Shown piece after piece: positions 26,118 through 35,111 of a stretch of 64,000 nucleotides of DNA (position 1 is its first letter; every line of letters starts with the position of its first letter). This DNA comes from Bacteroides acidifaciens (GTDB taxonomy: Bacteria > Bacteroidota > Bacteroidia > Bacteroidales > Bacteroidaceae), in assembly GCF_024623065.1 (NCBI RefSeq), contig NZ_JANJZR010000004.1:1-64000 (forward strand). Direction: 5' to 3'. A program made the position numbers and the translations under genes. The notes under the pieces are model-generated. The model was not told where the DNA came from, searched no databases, and saw nothing but the letters and a program-made list of their open reading frames with translations.

Positions 26118-27323
26118 TTATGATTTATGCATCCAGATAGAAAGTACCTTTCTCTTTACTGCCAGTATGTTGATTACTGATACGACTATGAATAGAAGAA
26201 TGCCCATGCTGATAGCCGCCCACAGTGATCCGGTTTCCAATTGTGGAAACAACAATCGGATGCTATCTATGTAATAACTGCGTAGCCAGGAAACTAATCC
26301 GATGGATAATACAAGTACGATAACATTCAGTCCTACCGTGAGTAACTGATAAGGCAAGGCTACTTTGTTGGGACTGTATCCGATTAATAACAGGCTTTCC
26401 AGCTTAGTCGTATTTTTCTGCAAGAGCAAGAAAATGCTCAACATCAGGATATAGAATGAAAGAATACTGATAAATAAACCTACTCCCAATACGATGCCTA
26501 TGATAAGACGTAGGAAATAAGTCGTTTTTCCGGCATCCAGTTTCCCGTCTTCCGTTTCGTATCCTTTCTTTTGAAAATAGCTGGCGATGGAAGAATCTGC
26601 CGGATTGTTGACTTCGATAATCAGTCGTGCAGGTTGTGCTTCAGTGTTCGGAGCGAAATTTTCGTTGGCCCATTTCATAAAGGATTGGGGTACAAGAATA
26701 GTATTCAATCGGTTGGAGAAGCCGACAATGTTTCCTTTGTACTGTTCTACCCGTCCGTTGCCGCGCATCATAATATCCATTTGTATCAGTCCCATCAGTC
26801 CTTCCGATAATTTGGGCAGACTCCGGCTTTGCGCAAAACCAAAATTATAAAGGTTCAGATAGTTGCGGGGAATGATAATGGGGATGGTATGCGTGCTTTC
26901 ATCGAAGTGCCACTTGTCGAGTTTGATGTCGACAAACTCATCGGGAACAGACTCAAAAAACATATCCGTGGAAAGATGGATACCAGCTTCCTGCATGCCC
27001 AATCCTGCCGATACTTTGAATTGAGAAGGAGTGAAGGCCCCTATTGTTTTGGTAAATGGTTGTTTCTTCAAATCCGCAATATCTTCGGCAGAGAACGTAT
27101 TACTCTTTCCGGCAAAAGAACCAAGTGTGCTGATTTTCTTGGTAGCTATGATGAAATCCTTTTTCATAAAGCTGTCGCCCTCGGTGAATACCGGAATGAC
27201 ATCTTTATAAAACTGCACACTAAGCAATACAATCATCATGCCGAATAGATTGGCTAAAAAGAAACCGGCCAGTTGACCGATACTGATATGTTGGCGGAGG
27301 AGCTTCCAGACAAGAGTTGGCAT
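26118..27323 (-). CDS. ABC transporter permease (FtsX/MacB-like)
   Basis: A 401-residue protein with one N-terminal transmembrane segment (about residues 18-40), a large periplasmic domain and three C-terminal transmembrane segments (from about residue 280), the FtsX/MacB permease topology. Its ATPase partner is immediately upstream (51 nt gap). LolCE/MacB relatives act on lipoproteins or exported peptides at the periplasmic face; the adjacent DUF4836 lipoprotein could be a client or partner, which is inference. Confidence 0.8.
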   Translation of the reverse strand: MPTLVWKLLRQHISIGQLAGFFLANLFGMMIVLLSVQFYKDVIPVFTEGDSFMKKDFIIATKKISTLGSFAGKSNTFSAEDIADLKKQPFTKTIGAFTPSQFKVSAGLGMQEAGIHLSTDMFFESVPDEFVDIKLDKWHFDESTHTIPIIIPRNYLNLYNFGFAQSRSLPKLSEGLMGLIQMDIMMRGNGRVEQYKGNIVGFSNRLNTILVPQSFMKWANENFAPNTEAQPARLIIEVNNPADSSIASYFQKKGYETEDGKLDAGKTTYFLRLIIGIVLGVGLFISILSFYILMLSIFLLLQKNTTKLESLLLIGYSPNKVALPYQLLTVGLNVIVLVLSIGLVSWLRSYYIDSIRLLFPQLETGSLWAAISMGILLFIVVSVINILAVKRKVLSIWMHKS

Positions 27324-27374
27324 TTTATTTATGATTTTACGATTTACGATTTGAAATGATGCAGTAATTACTCG

Positions 27375-28019
27375 TTATAGTTGAAGTATATGGTTGTAAG
27401 GCAACTCGATATGCTTTCCGATGGAGGTTGCGATTACACCGGCTCCTTGTGCCTTTGCCTCGGCAATGATAAGTTCGCCCATGATGCGGCTGTTGTCATT
27501 ATCCAAGTGGCTGATAGGCTCATCCAAAAAAAGAAAATCGAATGGCTGGCAGAGTGCTCGGATAAAGGCGACACGCTGTTGCTGTCCGAAAGATAGTTTG
27601 CCGGCTTTCACATTTATTTTATCTGCGATACCCAGTTGCTCGAAGAATGATAGGATTTCTTTTTTCTTTTTGCATCCGGTAAGGTTATTCTTCAATTGCA
27701 CATTTTCAAGAGCGGTCAGTTCGGTGAAGATGCGTAAATCTTGAAAAAGCATACTTAGTGAATGCTTTCTTAGGTCGACCCATTGTTTCACGGAGTATGC
27801 TTTGATATTGGTTTCATCGAAATTAATAATCCCCTGATAGTCGTTGCGATAACCATAGATATAGCTACACAACGAAGATTTGCCGGTGCCGGAAGCTGCT
27901 TCAATCAGATACATTTCTTCTTTCCGGAAGATCAGATCCTGGTGCCATACATCCGAAGTCACCGAATTACGGTCAGCAAACACTTGGGGAAGTGTTTGCT
28001 GCAGGTGAATACTATTCAT
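27375..28019 (-). CDS. ABC transporter ATP-binding protein (LolD/MacB-like)
   Basis: A 214-residue ATPase: Walker A AASGTGKSSLCSYIYG, Q-loop near MLFQDLRIFTELTALENVQL, signature KLSFGQQQRVAFIRAL and Walker B FLFLDEPISHLDNDNS. The usual switch-histidine position reads TSIGKHIEL and looks divergent. It is the partner of the following FtsX-like permease and is preceded by the DUF4836 gene (20 nt). Confidence 0.9.
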   Translation of the reverse strand: MNSIHLQQTLPQVFADRNSVTSDVWHQDLIFRKEEMYLIEAASGTGKSSLCSYIYGYRNDYQGIINFDETNIKAYSVKQWVDLRKHSLSMLFQDLRIFTELTALENVQLKNNLTGCKKKKEILSFFEQLGIADKINVKAGKLSFGQQQRVAFIRALCQPFDFLFLDEPISHLDNDNSRIMGELIIAEAKAQGAGVIATSIGKHIELPYNHILQL

Positions 28020-28039
28020 ACCGTTTGTTTACAAGTTAA

Positions 28040-29587
28040 TTACATGCCGGCAAATTGCTTGGCAAAGTCTACGATTTGTTTGAGAGCGTTGACGTCTTTG
28101 TCTTTCAGGCAAAGGTCGATCTCGCTGATTTCTCCTTCTGAACTCATTGACAGATAAGAGACTTTATTGGCTAACTCAATATATGTTTTAACTTCCTGTC
28201 CTCCGAAACCTGCTACCATTTTAACAACAGGCAAGTCCAGTATTGCGTCAGCGTTGATTGCTACAAAGATGTTTTTTCCCTTCATATCCGATGCGTATGG
28301 AGCATCTTTTATTGATTTGTCGGCAGCTTTGCCCACGTTCTTGTAGAGTAATTCATCATTGGTAGCATACATTTGTTTATCCTTCATACCGAAGAATATA
28401 TTCATGCCTTTTGTTTTGTAGACATATTCATCCTTGCCAAGTTGAATGATATCTTCCCCTCTTTTCAAGCCTAGTGATTGTTTGTTCTTGTAAAGAGCTT
28501 CGAGTGCGTTTCCGTTCTTTACGTCTGCGTATAGCATGAATGTTGGAGCGATGTTCCTGGTAACGTTAATCAATCCCGCAGAAATATCACCGTTAAACGA
28601 GCCGAACAGTTCTTTCACTTCGTCAGCCTTAGCGATGGATATTGTGTTTCGGAATTCCTTATTCTCGCTCAACAAGTTGTAAAGCCCTTCTCCTTTCACA
28701 CCTACATTGAAGAACATCAGTGTGGAAGACGGGAAGTATTTAACGAAAGTGTTGTTTGCTTTTCCAAACGATTCCATTTGCTTTTTCAACAATGCCTTAA
28801 CAGCATCATTTTCTGTATAGTTTTCTGATTTGAGAGCAATCTTTCCTTTCTCAAAATTCAGTCCGCCTACAAGGGTAATGTCTTCCGGTTTTACTTCAGC
28901 GGGCAGCCCCATACTTGCTTGATTGCGGTAGGTTGCCGGGATAGTTTTCATAGAAGCGAAGAAGTTGACATCACTCTTTTGTTGTTCCATTTTCTGGAAA
29001 GCACCGCATTTCACGATACTGTTGTCTGCTGTTTGTTTCATCAAGTCGGTGATACCTTTTTTTGCTTTGTCTGTTTGGGAAGTACCGTTTACGGTGACGA
29101 TCATTACAGTAGAGTTATTGAAAGCAAGCAGGATACCATTCATGGTGGTGAAACTGTATCCGTCTGCTTCGCTGACCGGCTGACAGATTTGTTCTTTAGT
29201 CATCACGTCTAATGAAGTGTGCAGGTTATCTTCATTGCTCACTTTACCTACGATGGCTGGATATGGGAAAGAAGATGAAGAAAATACATAGAATGGGGAT
29301 TCTATATCAATACCCGATTCGCTGGGATTCTTCATGACTTTTTCCAATTGCTGGAAAGTAGCGGCGTTCATTCCGCTTTTCAGTGCTTCCAATACTTTTT
29401 GTTTGGCAGTTTCATTCTCCTTGTCATTCAATCCTGCTTTACTGGCAAGGGATTTAAGGTTGATAGAAGCGACTACCGAAGCATCAGCCGGTATCACATT
29501 AGTGTACTCTGATGTCTTGGAACATGCTGTCAGAAAAACAATCAGTACCGTCAGTACCGATAGTCGTGAAATCATTTTCTTTGCCAT
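28040..29587 (-). CDS. DUF4836-family lipoprotein
   Basis: A 515-residue lipoprotein with signal peptide and lipobox (LIVFLTAC). The mature N-terminus YTNVIPADASVVASINLKSL is typical of DUF4836, an uncharacterised Bacteroidota family resembling DUF3352-type proteins. No catalytic motif is visible. It lies directly upstream of an ABC ATPase/permease pair in a long minus-strand run. Function unknown. Confidence 0.8.
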   Translation of the reverse strand: MAKKMISRLSVLTVLIVFLTACSKTSEYTNVIPADASVVASINLKSLASKAGLNDKENETAKQKVLEALKSGMNAATFQQLEKVMKNPSESGIDIESPFYVFSSSSFPYPAIVGKVSNEDNLHTSLDVMTKEQICQPVSEADGYSFTTMNGILLAFNNSTVMIVTVNGTSQTDKAKKGITDLMKQTADNSIVKCGAFQKMEQQKSDVNFFASMKTIPATYRNQASMGLPAEVKPEDITLVGGLNFEKGKIALKSENYTENDAVKALLKKQMESFGKANNTFVKYFPSSTLMFFNVGVKGEGLYNLLSENKEFRNTISIAKADEVKELFGSFNGDISAGLINVTRNIAPTFMLYADVKNGNALEALYKNKQSLGLKRGEDIIQLGKDEYVYKTKGMNIFFGMKDKQMYATNDELLYKNVGKAADKSIKDAPYASDMKGKNIFVAINADAILDLPVVKMVAGFGGQEVKTYIELANKVSYLSMSSEGEISEIDLCLKDKDVNALKQIVDFAKQFAGM

Positions 29588-29643
29588 ACTTATGTTATTT
29601 TAAAAAAAAAGTTGTATAATCATGGTTCGGACGGTTGCTATGG

Positions 29644-30342
29644 TTATTGATTTAGCAGGTTTAGCGTGTGGCAAGCTACCAGTGCCGCTGTTTCTGTACG
29701 AAGCCGTGATTTGCCGAGACTGATGGGGACAAATCCCTGCTCAATGGCTTTTTTCACTTCTTCTTCACTGAAATCTCCTTCGGGCCCTATCAGTACAAGT
29801 GCGTCTTCTCCAGGTTTCAGGACATTCTTTAATAAAGGTTTTTCACCTTCATAACAGTGGGCGATGAACTTCTGTCCTTTGAATTCCTGGACAATGAACT
29901 TATTGAAATCTGTCATTTCATTCAGTTTGGGCAGACGGGCTTTGAGTGACTGCTTGATTGCTGAAACGAGGATTTTTTCGATTCGTTCGGTCTTGATGAC
30001 TTTACGTTCAGAGAAACGGCAGTTGAGAAAAGTCAACTCATCAAAACCTATTTCAGTAGCTTTCTCTGCAAACCATTCGTTGCGGTCCATGTTCTTGGTC
30101 GGTGCCATGGCAATGTGTAAATGGCAAGGCCATAGCGGTTCCTGAAAGACTGTCTCTTTAACGGCTACCTGGCAACGTTTGTTGGTCGCAGCCGTGATTT
30201 CCGCTTTGTAGAAGTGACCCTTGCCATCGGTAAGGGTGATCTCATCTCCGATACTTAACCGCAGAACACGGGTGCAATGCTGTGCTTCCTCTTCTGGAAG
30301 CTCATTACTTTTTTGTATATCAGGAGTATAAAATACGTGCAT
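29644..30342 (-). CDS. rsmE: 16S rRNA m3U1498 methyltransferase
   Basis: A 232-residue SPOUT methyltransferase. The N-terminal PUA-like part (EEAQHCTRVLRLSIGDEITL) is followed by the knotted domain with MAPTKNMDRNEWFAEKATEI, IGPEGDFSEEEVKKA and SLGKSRLRTETAALVA. It methylates U1498 in the 30S decoding region using S-adenosylmethionine. It follows the bifunctional-nuclease gene by 8 nt. Confidence 0.95.
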   Translation of the reverse strand: MHVFYTPDIQKSNELPEEEAQHCTRVLRLSIGDEITLTDGKGHFYKAEITAATNKRCQVAVKETVFQEPLWPCHLHIAMAPTKNMDRNEWFAEKATEIGFDELTFLNCRFSERKVIKTERIEKILVSAIKQSLKARLPKLNEMTDFNKFIVQEFKGQKFIAHCYEGEKPLLKNVLKPGEDALVLIGPEGDFSEEEVKKAIEQGFVPISLGKSRLRTETAALVACHTLNLLNQ

Positions 30343-30350
30343 AATAGTAG

Positions 30351-30950
30351 TTACTGATTTTTATTTCTTGAATTGATTTGGTCCCGTATCTGTGCCGCCA
30401 GTTCGTAATTCTCATCTTTGATAGCCTGTTGTAATGTCTCTTCGAGAGAGAAAGGCGTAGGAGCAGATGACCGATGTTCTTCTTCGGAGCCTTCGTCTGT
30501 ATCCGATTCTTCGGAACCAACTCTTTTTTCTTCGGATATATGCAGACATTCCTGTTCAAGGATGGATTCATAAATCAGAATCGGACAGTGATAGTCGGCA
30601 CGCACTGCCAAGGCTATTGCATCCGAAGTGCGTGCGTCGATACGTATTATTTCCTCGTCTCTTTTAAGATAAACATAGGAGTAGAAAATACCATCTTTAG
30701 CTTTGTAGATTAATACACGTATCAGACTGGCACCCAACACTGTGAGAGCGGTAATGAATAAATCATGTGTTAACGGACGGGGCATCTTGATTCCTTTCAG
30801 ATACAAAGCTGTAGCCTGGGCTTCTGCCGGACCGATGATGATTGGTAGTTGCCGTTCACCGTCTACCTCGCCTAGTAGCATAGCGAATGCACCTACCTGC
30901 GCCTGGCTGTTTGTGATATTTATAACTTGTAATTCTATCTTTTTGTCCAT
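30351..30950 (-). CDS. Bifunctional nuclease-family protein with UVR domain
   Basis: A 199-residue cytoplasmic protein. Residues 1 to about 130 form the DUF151 (BFN) domain: LPIIIGPAEAQATALYLKG, RPLTHDLFITALTVLGA, and RIDARTSDAIALAVRA. An acidic linker (about 135-160) leads to a UVR motif at the C-terminus (LEETLQQAIKDENYELAAQI), as in UvrB/UvrC interaction helices. Plant homologues have DNase/RNase activity; the bacterial role is uncertain. Operon: nucleoside symporter, this gene, rsmE. Confidence 0.9.
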   Translation of the reverse strand: MDKKIELQVINITNSQAQVGAFAMLLGEVDGERQLPIIIGPAEAQATALYLKGIKMPRPLTHDLFITALTVLGASLIRVLIYKAKDGIFYSYVYLKRDEEIIRIDARTSDAIALAVRADYHCPILIYESILEQECLHISEEKRVGSEESDTDEGSEEEHRSSAPTPFSLEETLQQAIKDENYELAAQIRDQINSRNKNQ

Positions 30951-30962
30951 TGTTTTTCTTGC

Positions 30963-32213
30963 TTAATTTGTTTGACTCTCTCGCTGGTGCTTGTACTTGA
31001 ATACTAAGGCAAACAAAATACCGATGACGAGTGCATAAGCTGCAAATATCAGCCAGATGTCTGTCCATTCGCGACTTACCAGTTTACCGTCGGTATATAC
31101 AGAGAATGCATCCACTACGGCGCCGCTGGCATATCCGCCGATGATTGCTCCCAGTCCGTTGGTCATCATAAAAAATAATCCCTGTGCACTGGCACGGATG
31201 GAAGAACTGGTTTCCTGTTCAACAAACAACGAACCGGAAATGTTGAAGAAATCAAAAGCCATTCCGTAAACGATCATGGAAAGGATAAGCATCCACAGCC
31301 CGTTGCCCGGATCTCCGAAGCCGAACAAACCAAAACGGAATACCCATGCAAACATACTGATAAGCATTACTTGCTTGATGCCGAAATGTCTCAGGAAGAA
31401 AGGTATGGCGAGAATGAACAGTGTCTCGGACATTTGGGATATGGATAACAGAATAACCGAATGTTTCACTCCAAAGGATTCTGCAAATTCGGGAATGCTG
31501 GCAAAACTACCCAAAAACAGGTCGCCGTATGTGTTGGTAATCTGTAAGGCTGCTCCCAAAAGCATAGAGAAAAGGAAGAAAATTGCCATTTTCTTTTTTT
31601 TGAATAATACCAGTGCATCCAGTCCGAAAGCGGAAAGCAAAGATTTGTTTTCCGATTTAGTGGGGAGGCAAGCTGGCAAAGTGAAAGAATAGAGTCCGAG
31701 CAACAATGCAGATGCGGCACCTACATAAAGCTGTGCACTCGAATTTTTGAATCCGGTAAGGTCTACCGCCCACATGGCACAGATAAAGCCGATTGTTCCC
31801 CATACACGAATAGGGGGGAAGTCTTTAATGAGGTCGCACTTATATTGTTCCAGAGAATTGTATGATACAGTATTGGCCAATGATAAAGTCGGCATATATA
31901 CTAAGAGGTTAAGTAACATTGCCCAATACATCTGGTCATAACTCGTTGCTGTAGAGGCATAGAAGAGGCAGGCTGCTCCTGCAATATGGCAAAGTCCGTA
32001 TAAACGTTCCGCATTAAACCATTTATCGGCAATAATACCGATAATACCAGGCATTACTAAAGAAGCGATACCCATAGTGGCGAAAATAGCTCCGATCTGT
32101 CCACCTTCGAAGTGGAGTTCTCTACCCATGTAACCACCTAGTGATATTAACCATGACCCCCAGACAAAGAATTGCAGGAAGTTCATAATAATCAAACGAA
32201 CTTTTATACTCAT
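30963..32213 (-). CDS. Nucleoside:proton symporter (NupG-like MFS)
   Basis: A 416-residue inner-membrane protein with 12 predicted segments. The first segment NFLQFFVWGSWLISLGGYMG and later GLFFMMTNGLGAIIGGYASG match the Nuc_H_symport branch of the major facilitator family. It probably imports nucleosides with protons. It is first in the run toward rsmE, with the promoter at 32255-32262. Confidence 0.9.
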   Translation of the reverse strand: MSIKVRLIIMNFLQFFVWGSWLISLGGYMGRELHFEGGQIGAIFATMGIASLVMPGIIGIIADKWFNAERLYGLCHIAGAACLFYASTATSYDQMYWAMLLNLLVYMPTLSLANTVSYNSLEQYKCDLIKDFPPIRVWGTIGFICAMWAVDLTGFKNSSAQLYVGAASALLLGLYSFTLPACLPTKSENKSLLSAFGLDALVLFKKKKMAIFFLFSMLLGAALQITNTYGDLFLGSFASIPEFAESFGVKHSVILLSISQMSETLFILAIPFFLRHFGIKQVMLISMFAWVFRFGLFGFGDPGNGLWMLILSMIVYGMAFDFFNISGSLFVEQETSSSIRASAQGLFFMMTNGLGAIIGGYASGAVVDAFSVYTDGKLVSREWTDIWLIFAAYALVIGILFALVFKYKHQRESQTN

Positions 32214-32254
32214 GACTTTTTTAATTTGTGTTTCTCTTTTGTTGATAATAGATG

Positions 32255-32262
32255 CAAATATA
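32255..32262 (-). promoter_or_regulatory. Promoter -7 element of the nucleoside symporter operon
   Basis: The minus strand reads TATATTTG (TAnnTTTG) 41 bases before the ATG. Confidence 0.6.
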
Positions 32263-32373
32263 ATATTTTCATTGAATAGGTAGACTAGATATTGGATAAA
32301 AAGGCGATAAAAAAGGCATAAATGTGGAAAAAAGGGGGAGATTTGCTTTCGAAAAAGTAAATGGAGGGGGTAT

Positions 32374-32443
32374 AAAAAAAAGAAGGCTATCTATCCCAGA
32401 CAGCCAATCTTTGTTAACCTTAAATCTAATACCATGAAAAACA
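32374..32443 (-). ncRNA. Small RNA complementary to susC-type translation starts
   Basis: The interval reads as a complete minus-strand transcription unit. The promoter TATCTTTG (32449-32456) predicts a start near 32443. The transcript would begin around TTTTTCATGGTATTAGAT, continue TTAAGGTTAACAAAGATT, and end in a stem-loop (32385-32405; GGCTGTCT with AGATAGCC, loop of 5) followed by TTCTTTTTTTTATA. One stem pair is G.U on this strand and A.C on the other, which fixes the strand. The 5' half is the reverse complement of a leader of the form TTAACC..AAAT..TACC-ATGAAAA, typical as I recall of Bacteroides susC mRNAs. Length is about 70 nt. I recall paralogous sRNA families acting on susC-type mRNAs in B. 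thetaiotaomicron, but cannot confirm membership. Confidence 0.72.
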
Positions 32444-32448
32444 CAGTG

Positions 32449-32476
32449 CAAAGATAAGGGGTTTTATGTTATACAA
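32449..32476 (-). promoter_or_regulatory. Promoter of the small RNA
   Basis: TATCTTTG (minus strand, 32449-32456) with a TTG about 17 bases upstream as a possible -33 element. Confidence 0.65.
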
Positions 32477-32557
32477 CATAATGTTTTGCTATAAATCTTC
32501 TGTTTGTTAACTCTAATTAACTTTGAAGCTTCCTTTTTTCTGTTACTGTCCTCTTTT

Positions 32558-33736
32558 TTACTCTACATAGAGTACCAGACCTTTCAGGTATTCTCCTTCA
32601 GGATGGTAGATATTTACCGGATGGTCGGCAGGCTGGGTTAGTTGGTGCAGGATGCGCACACTGCGTCCCGACATGGCGGCTGCGGTAAACACGGCAGTGC
32701 GGAAATTATCCTTGGTCACTACCTGTGAACAGGAGAAAGTAAACAGGATGCCGCCCGGTTTGATTTTCTCGAATGCTTTGGCATTCAGTTTGCGATAACC
32801 TTGCAAAGCATTCCGCAGGGCATCTTTGTGTTTGGCAAATGCGGGCGGGTCGAGAATGATTAAATCATACTGGTCGCCTATGCGGTCGAGATATTTGAAT
32901 GCGTCTTCGGCAAAAGCCTCGTGGCGAGGATCACCGGGGAAGTTCAACTCTACATTCTTATTTGTTAAATCGATGGCTTTGGCAGAACTGTCGACAGAAT
33001 GGACGAGCGTTGCGCCGCCGCGCATGGCGTAGAATGAGAACCCGCCGGTGTAGCAGAACATATTCAGTACCGAACGGTCTTTGGCGTAGCGTTCTAGTAA
33101 AGAACGGTTTTCACGCTGGTCTACGAAGAATCCTGTTTTCTGGCCTTTCAACCAGTCCACATGGAACTTCAATCCGTATTCTTGCGCGATATTATCACTG
33201 CTTCCGCCTTTTAGGAAACCGTTTTCAGGGAAAAGGTCGGCTTTGAAAGGGAGTGTTGTCTCTGATTTATAATAAATGTTCTCTATTTTATCTCCCATTA
33301 CTTCTGATAAAGCTTCAGCGATTGCTATGCGGTCTACATGCATTCCTGCCGAATGTGCCTGCATGACAGCGGTCTTGGCGTAAACGTCGATAACCAACCC
33401 GGGAAGGTTGTCGCCTTCACCGTGTACGAGACGATAGGTATTGTTTGTTGGATTCGTGGCGATACCGATGCTGCGACGCATGTTGTATGCAATTTCCAAC
33501 TTACGTTTCCAGAACTCGTGGTCGATAGGTTCCTGGCGGAAAGAAAGTACGCGTACGGCGATACTTCCGATTTGGAAATGTCCTTCAGCGATAAATTCTT
33601 TTTTTGAGGTATATACTTCCACAACTTCACCTTCTTCGGGTTCTCCGTCGAAACGGGAGATTGCACCGGAGAAAATCCAGGGGTGAAATCTTTTGAGAGA
33701 CTCTTCTTTGCCGGGTTTGAGGTAGACTTTATGCAT
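32558..33736 (-). CDS. RlmI-like 23S rRNA cytosine methyltransferase
   Basis: A 392-residue protein: N-terminal PUA domain (residues 1 to about 75, RFHPWIFSGAISRFDGEPEE), then a Rossmann methyltransferase. GQKTGFFVDQRENRSLLERY, VLNMFCYTGGFSFYAMRGG, IILDPPAFAKHKDALRNA and FTFSCSQVV (the catalytic-cysteine region) match RlmI/PUA-RFM methyltransferases that make m5C1962 in 23S rRNA. It is the last gene of a DUF5063 - exonuclease - methyltransferase operon (6 nt gap). Confidence 0.9.
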   Translation of the reverse strand: MHKVYLKPGKEESLKRFHPWIFSGAISRFDGEPEEGEVVEVYTSKKEFIAEGHFQIGSIAVRVLSFRQEPIDHEFWKRKLEIAYNMRRSIGIATNPTNNTYRLVHGEGDNLPGLVIDVYAKTAVMQAHSAGMHVDRIAIAEALSEVMGDKIENIYYKSETTLPFKADLFPENGFLKGGSSDNIAQEYGLKFHVDWLKGQKTGFFVDQRENRSLLERYAKDRSVLNMFCYTGGFSFYAMRGGATLVHSVDSSAKAIDLTNKNVELNFPGDPRHEAFAEDAFKYLDRIGDQYDLIILDPPAFAKHKDALRNALQGYRKLNAKAFEKIKPGGILFTFSCSQVVTKDNFRTAVFTAAAMSGRSVRILHQLTQPADHPVNIYHPEGEYLKGLVLYVE

Positions 33737-33742
33737 GATGTT

Positions 33743-34402
33743 CTATTTATCTGATTCGATTAAATGTTCTTCTTTCTTTTCTTCGGGGGCTATTTCATAA
33801 TTGCCCGTTTGCTTCAGTTCTTGTAGCAGGTTATAGATGTTGAGACAAGCCCAGGCATCGGTGGCGGCATATTGCTTTTGTCCGTCACTCAGTACATCGG
33901 CCTCCCAGTTGGACAGGCGTTGTGATTTGGAAATCTTTTCTTTAAACAGGATTGCGTAAATCTTTTGCAGGCTTTTGTCTTGGATGCCGAACTGGCGTAC
34001 ATAATCTTGCAGTTCGATGCAACTTTGCTGGGTGAAAGGTGCACGTTTATGCAGCATCATAAAATCATCTTTTAGTGAAAGGCCGACTTTAATCACGCCT
34101 GGATTTTCCAACAAGTCAACTAATGGTTGGGTTAATCCTGTCATATTAAGACGAAACAAAAAACAACATTCTTCGGAAGAAACCTGAAGGAGTGCTACTT
34201 TGTGCGACTGTCCTTTCGTGAAGGAAGGGCGCGTTTCGCTATCGATACCTATCACAGTTCTGGATTGCAGGTAGGCTACCGCCTTTTTCGTTTCCGCTTC
34301 CGATTGGATAACATGGATTCGTCCCGGAAAAATAGTTTTCGGGAGCTCCTTTAATTCATCTTTATCTATGGTTCTTCTTACAATCATTTCTAATTTATTC
34401 AT
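33743..34402 (-). CDS. RNase D-like 3'-5' exonuclease (DEDDy)
   Basis: A 219-residue single-domain exonuclease. The DEDDy residues are visible: D and E in VIGIDSETRPSF, D in VGLSLKDDFMML, and Y-x3-D in QYAATDAWACLNIY. There is no HRDC domain, so it is shorter than E. coli RNase D. The ATG at 34402 overlaps the upstream DUF5063 stop by 8 nt (ATGAATAA), a translational-coupling arrangement; a second ATG at 34387 (MIVRRT) is the alternative. Confidence 0.88.
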   Translation of the reverse strand: MNKLEMIVRRTIDKDELKELPKTIFPGRIHVIQSEAETKKAVAYLQSRTVIGIDSETRPSFTKGQSHKVALLQVSSEECCFLFRLNMTGLTQPLVDLLENPGVIKVGLSLKDDFMMLHKRAPFTQQSCIELQDYVRQFGIQDKSLQKIYAILFKEKISKSQRLSNWEADVLSDGQKQYAATDAWACLNIYNLLQELKQTGNYEIAPEEKKEEHLIESDK

Positions 34403-34988
34403 CGTGGTGGCAATGGCAGCCGTCTTCGTGATAATGGTAATCGTCATCGTGGCAATGGCAACCGTCCTCTTCTTGTTGGTTGTATTTCACGTCGTGGAGT
34501 GCACGCAGCGTGTTTACCAGCTTCTGTCCCCACAACATTCCGAAATTCTCCTGGCAGAGTGCCAATGAGTCGTTCATCGTTTCATTCAGTCCCAGTTGGA
34601 AAACGAAGATAAAATCTCTGATATCCTGATAGATATCTGTCAAATCTTCCGAGATGGATTTTTTGATGGGTTGGTCGCTATAAACCATATCCTGTACGAA
34701 TACGTCTAGATAATCATCCTTGTCGCCCATCAATTCTGCAAGATTGATACGCAGGATTTCGTAGATTTCCTCTGTCACATACGTTTCGAGTACCTCATCC
34801 CCGATAGTCTCGCACTCCGGGAGCATAGATGCTTTGAGATAGAGCAGGGGAAGTATTTTCAGGGATGTATCAACGAAGTCGCTACGCTTCATGCGTTCGG
34901 CACGTTCGAGAAATGCGCAAAATTCAGCGGCTACCGTTACGAACTCAATTACATTCTTATCAAATATCGTTTGACTTTCTTTTTCCAT
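34395..34988 (-). CDS. DUF5063-domain protein with a His/Cys metal-binding tail
   Basis: A 197-residue cytoplasmic protein, mostly helical (EFVTVAAEFCAFLERAER, LKILPLLYLKASMLPEC), matching DUF5063. The last 23 residues form a striking tail with seven His and four Cys among acidic residues (CHCHDDDYHYH, then CHCHH), a likely metal-binding or chaperone-like segment. The frame is open to 35012; the ATG at 34988 is preferred. It is the first gene of the exonuclease/methyltransferase operon. Confidence 0.85.
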   Translation of the reverse strand: MEKESQTIFDKNVIEFVTVAAEFCAFLERAERMKRSDFVDTSLKILPLLYLKASMLPECETIGDEVLETYVTEEIYEILRINLAELMGDKDDYLDVFVQDMVYSDQPIKKSISEDLTDIYQDIRDFIFVFQLGLNETMNDSLALCQENFGMLWGQKLVNTLRALHDVKYNQQEEDGCHCHDDDYHYHEDGCHCHHDE

Positions 34989-35009
34989 AATCAGTATTGA
35001 TTTGAAACG

Positions 35010-35017
35010 CAAAGGTA
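35010..35017 (-). promoter_or_regulatory. Promoter -7 element of the DUF5063 operon (TACCTTTG)
   Basis: The minus-strand match to TAnnTTTG lies 21 bases before the preferred ATG at 34988, which supports that start over the one at 35012. Confidence 0.65.
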
Positions 35018-35059
35018 AGAAAAAGGATTGAATGAGCGTAGTGCTCGTTATTTTTTTAT

Positions 35060-35067
35060 TATTTTTG
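35060..35067 (+). promoter_or_regulatory. Promoter -7 element of ftsK (TATTTTTG)
   Basis: The plus-strand match to TAnnTTTG lies 44 bases before the ftsK ATG; a -33 element is unclear. Confidence 0.55.
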
Positions 35068-35111
35068 CGGCTTAGAATATGATTCCAATTTTATAAAAAG
35101 AATAAAAAGTC

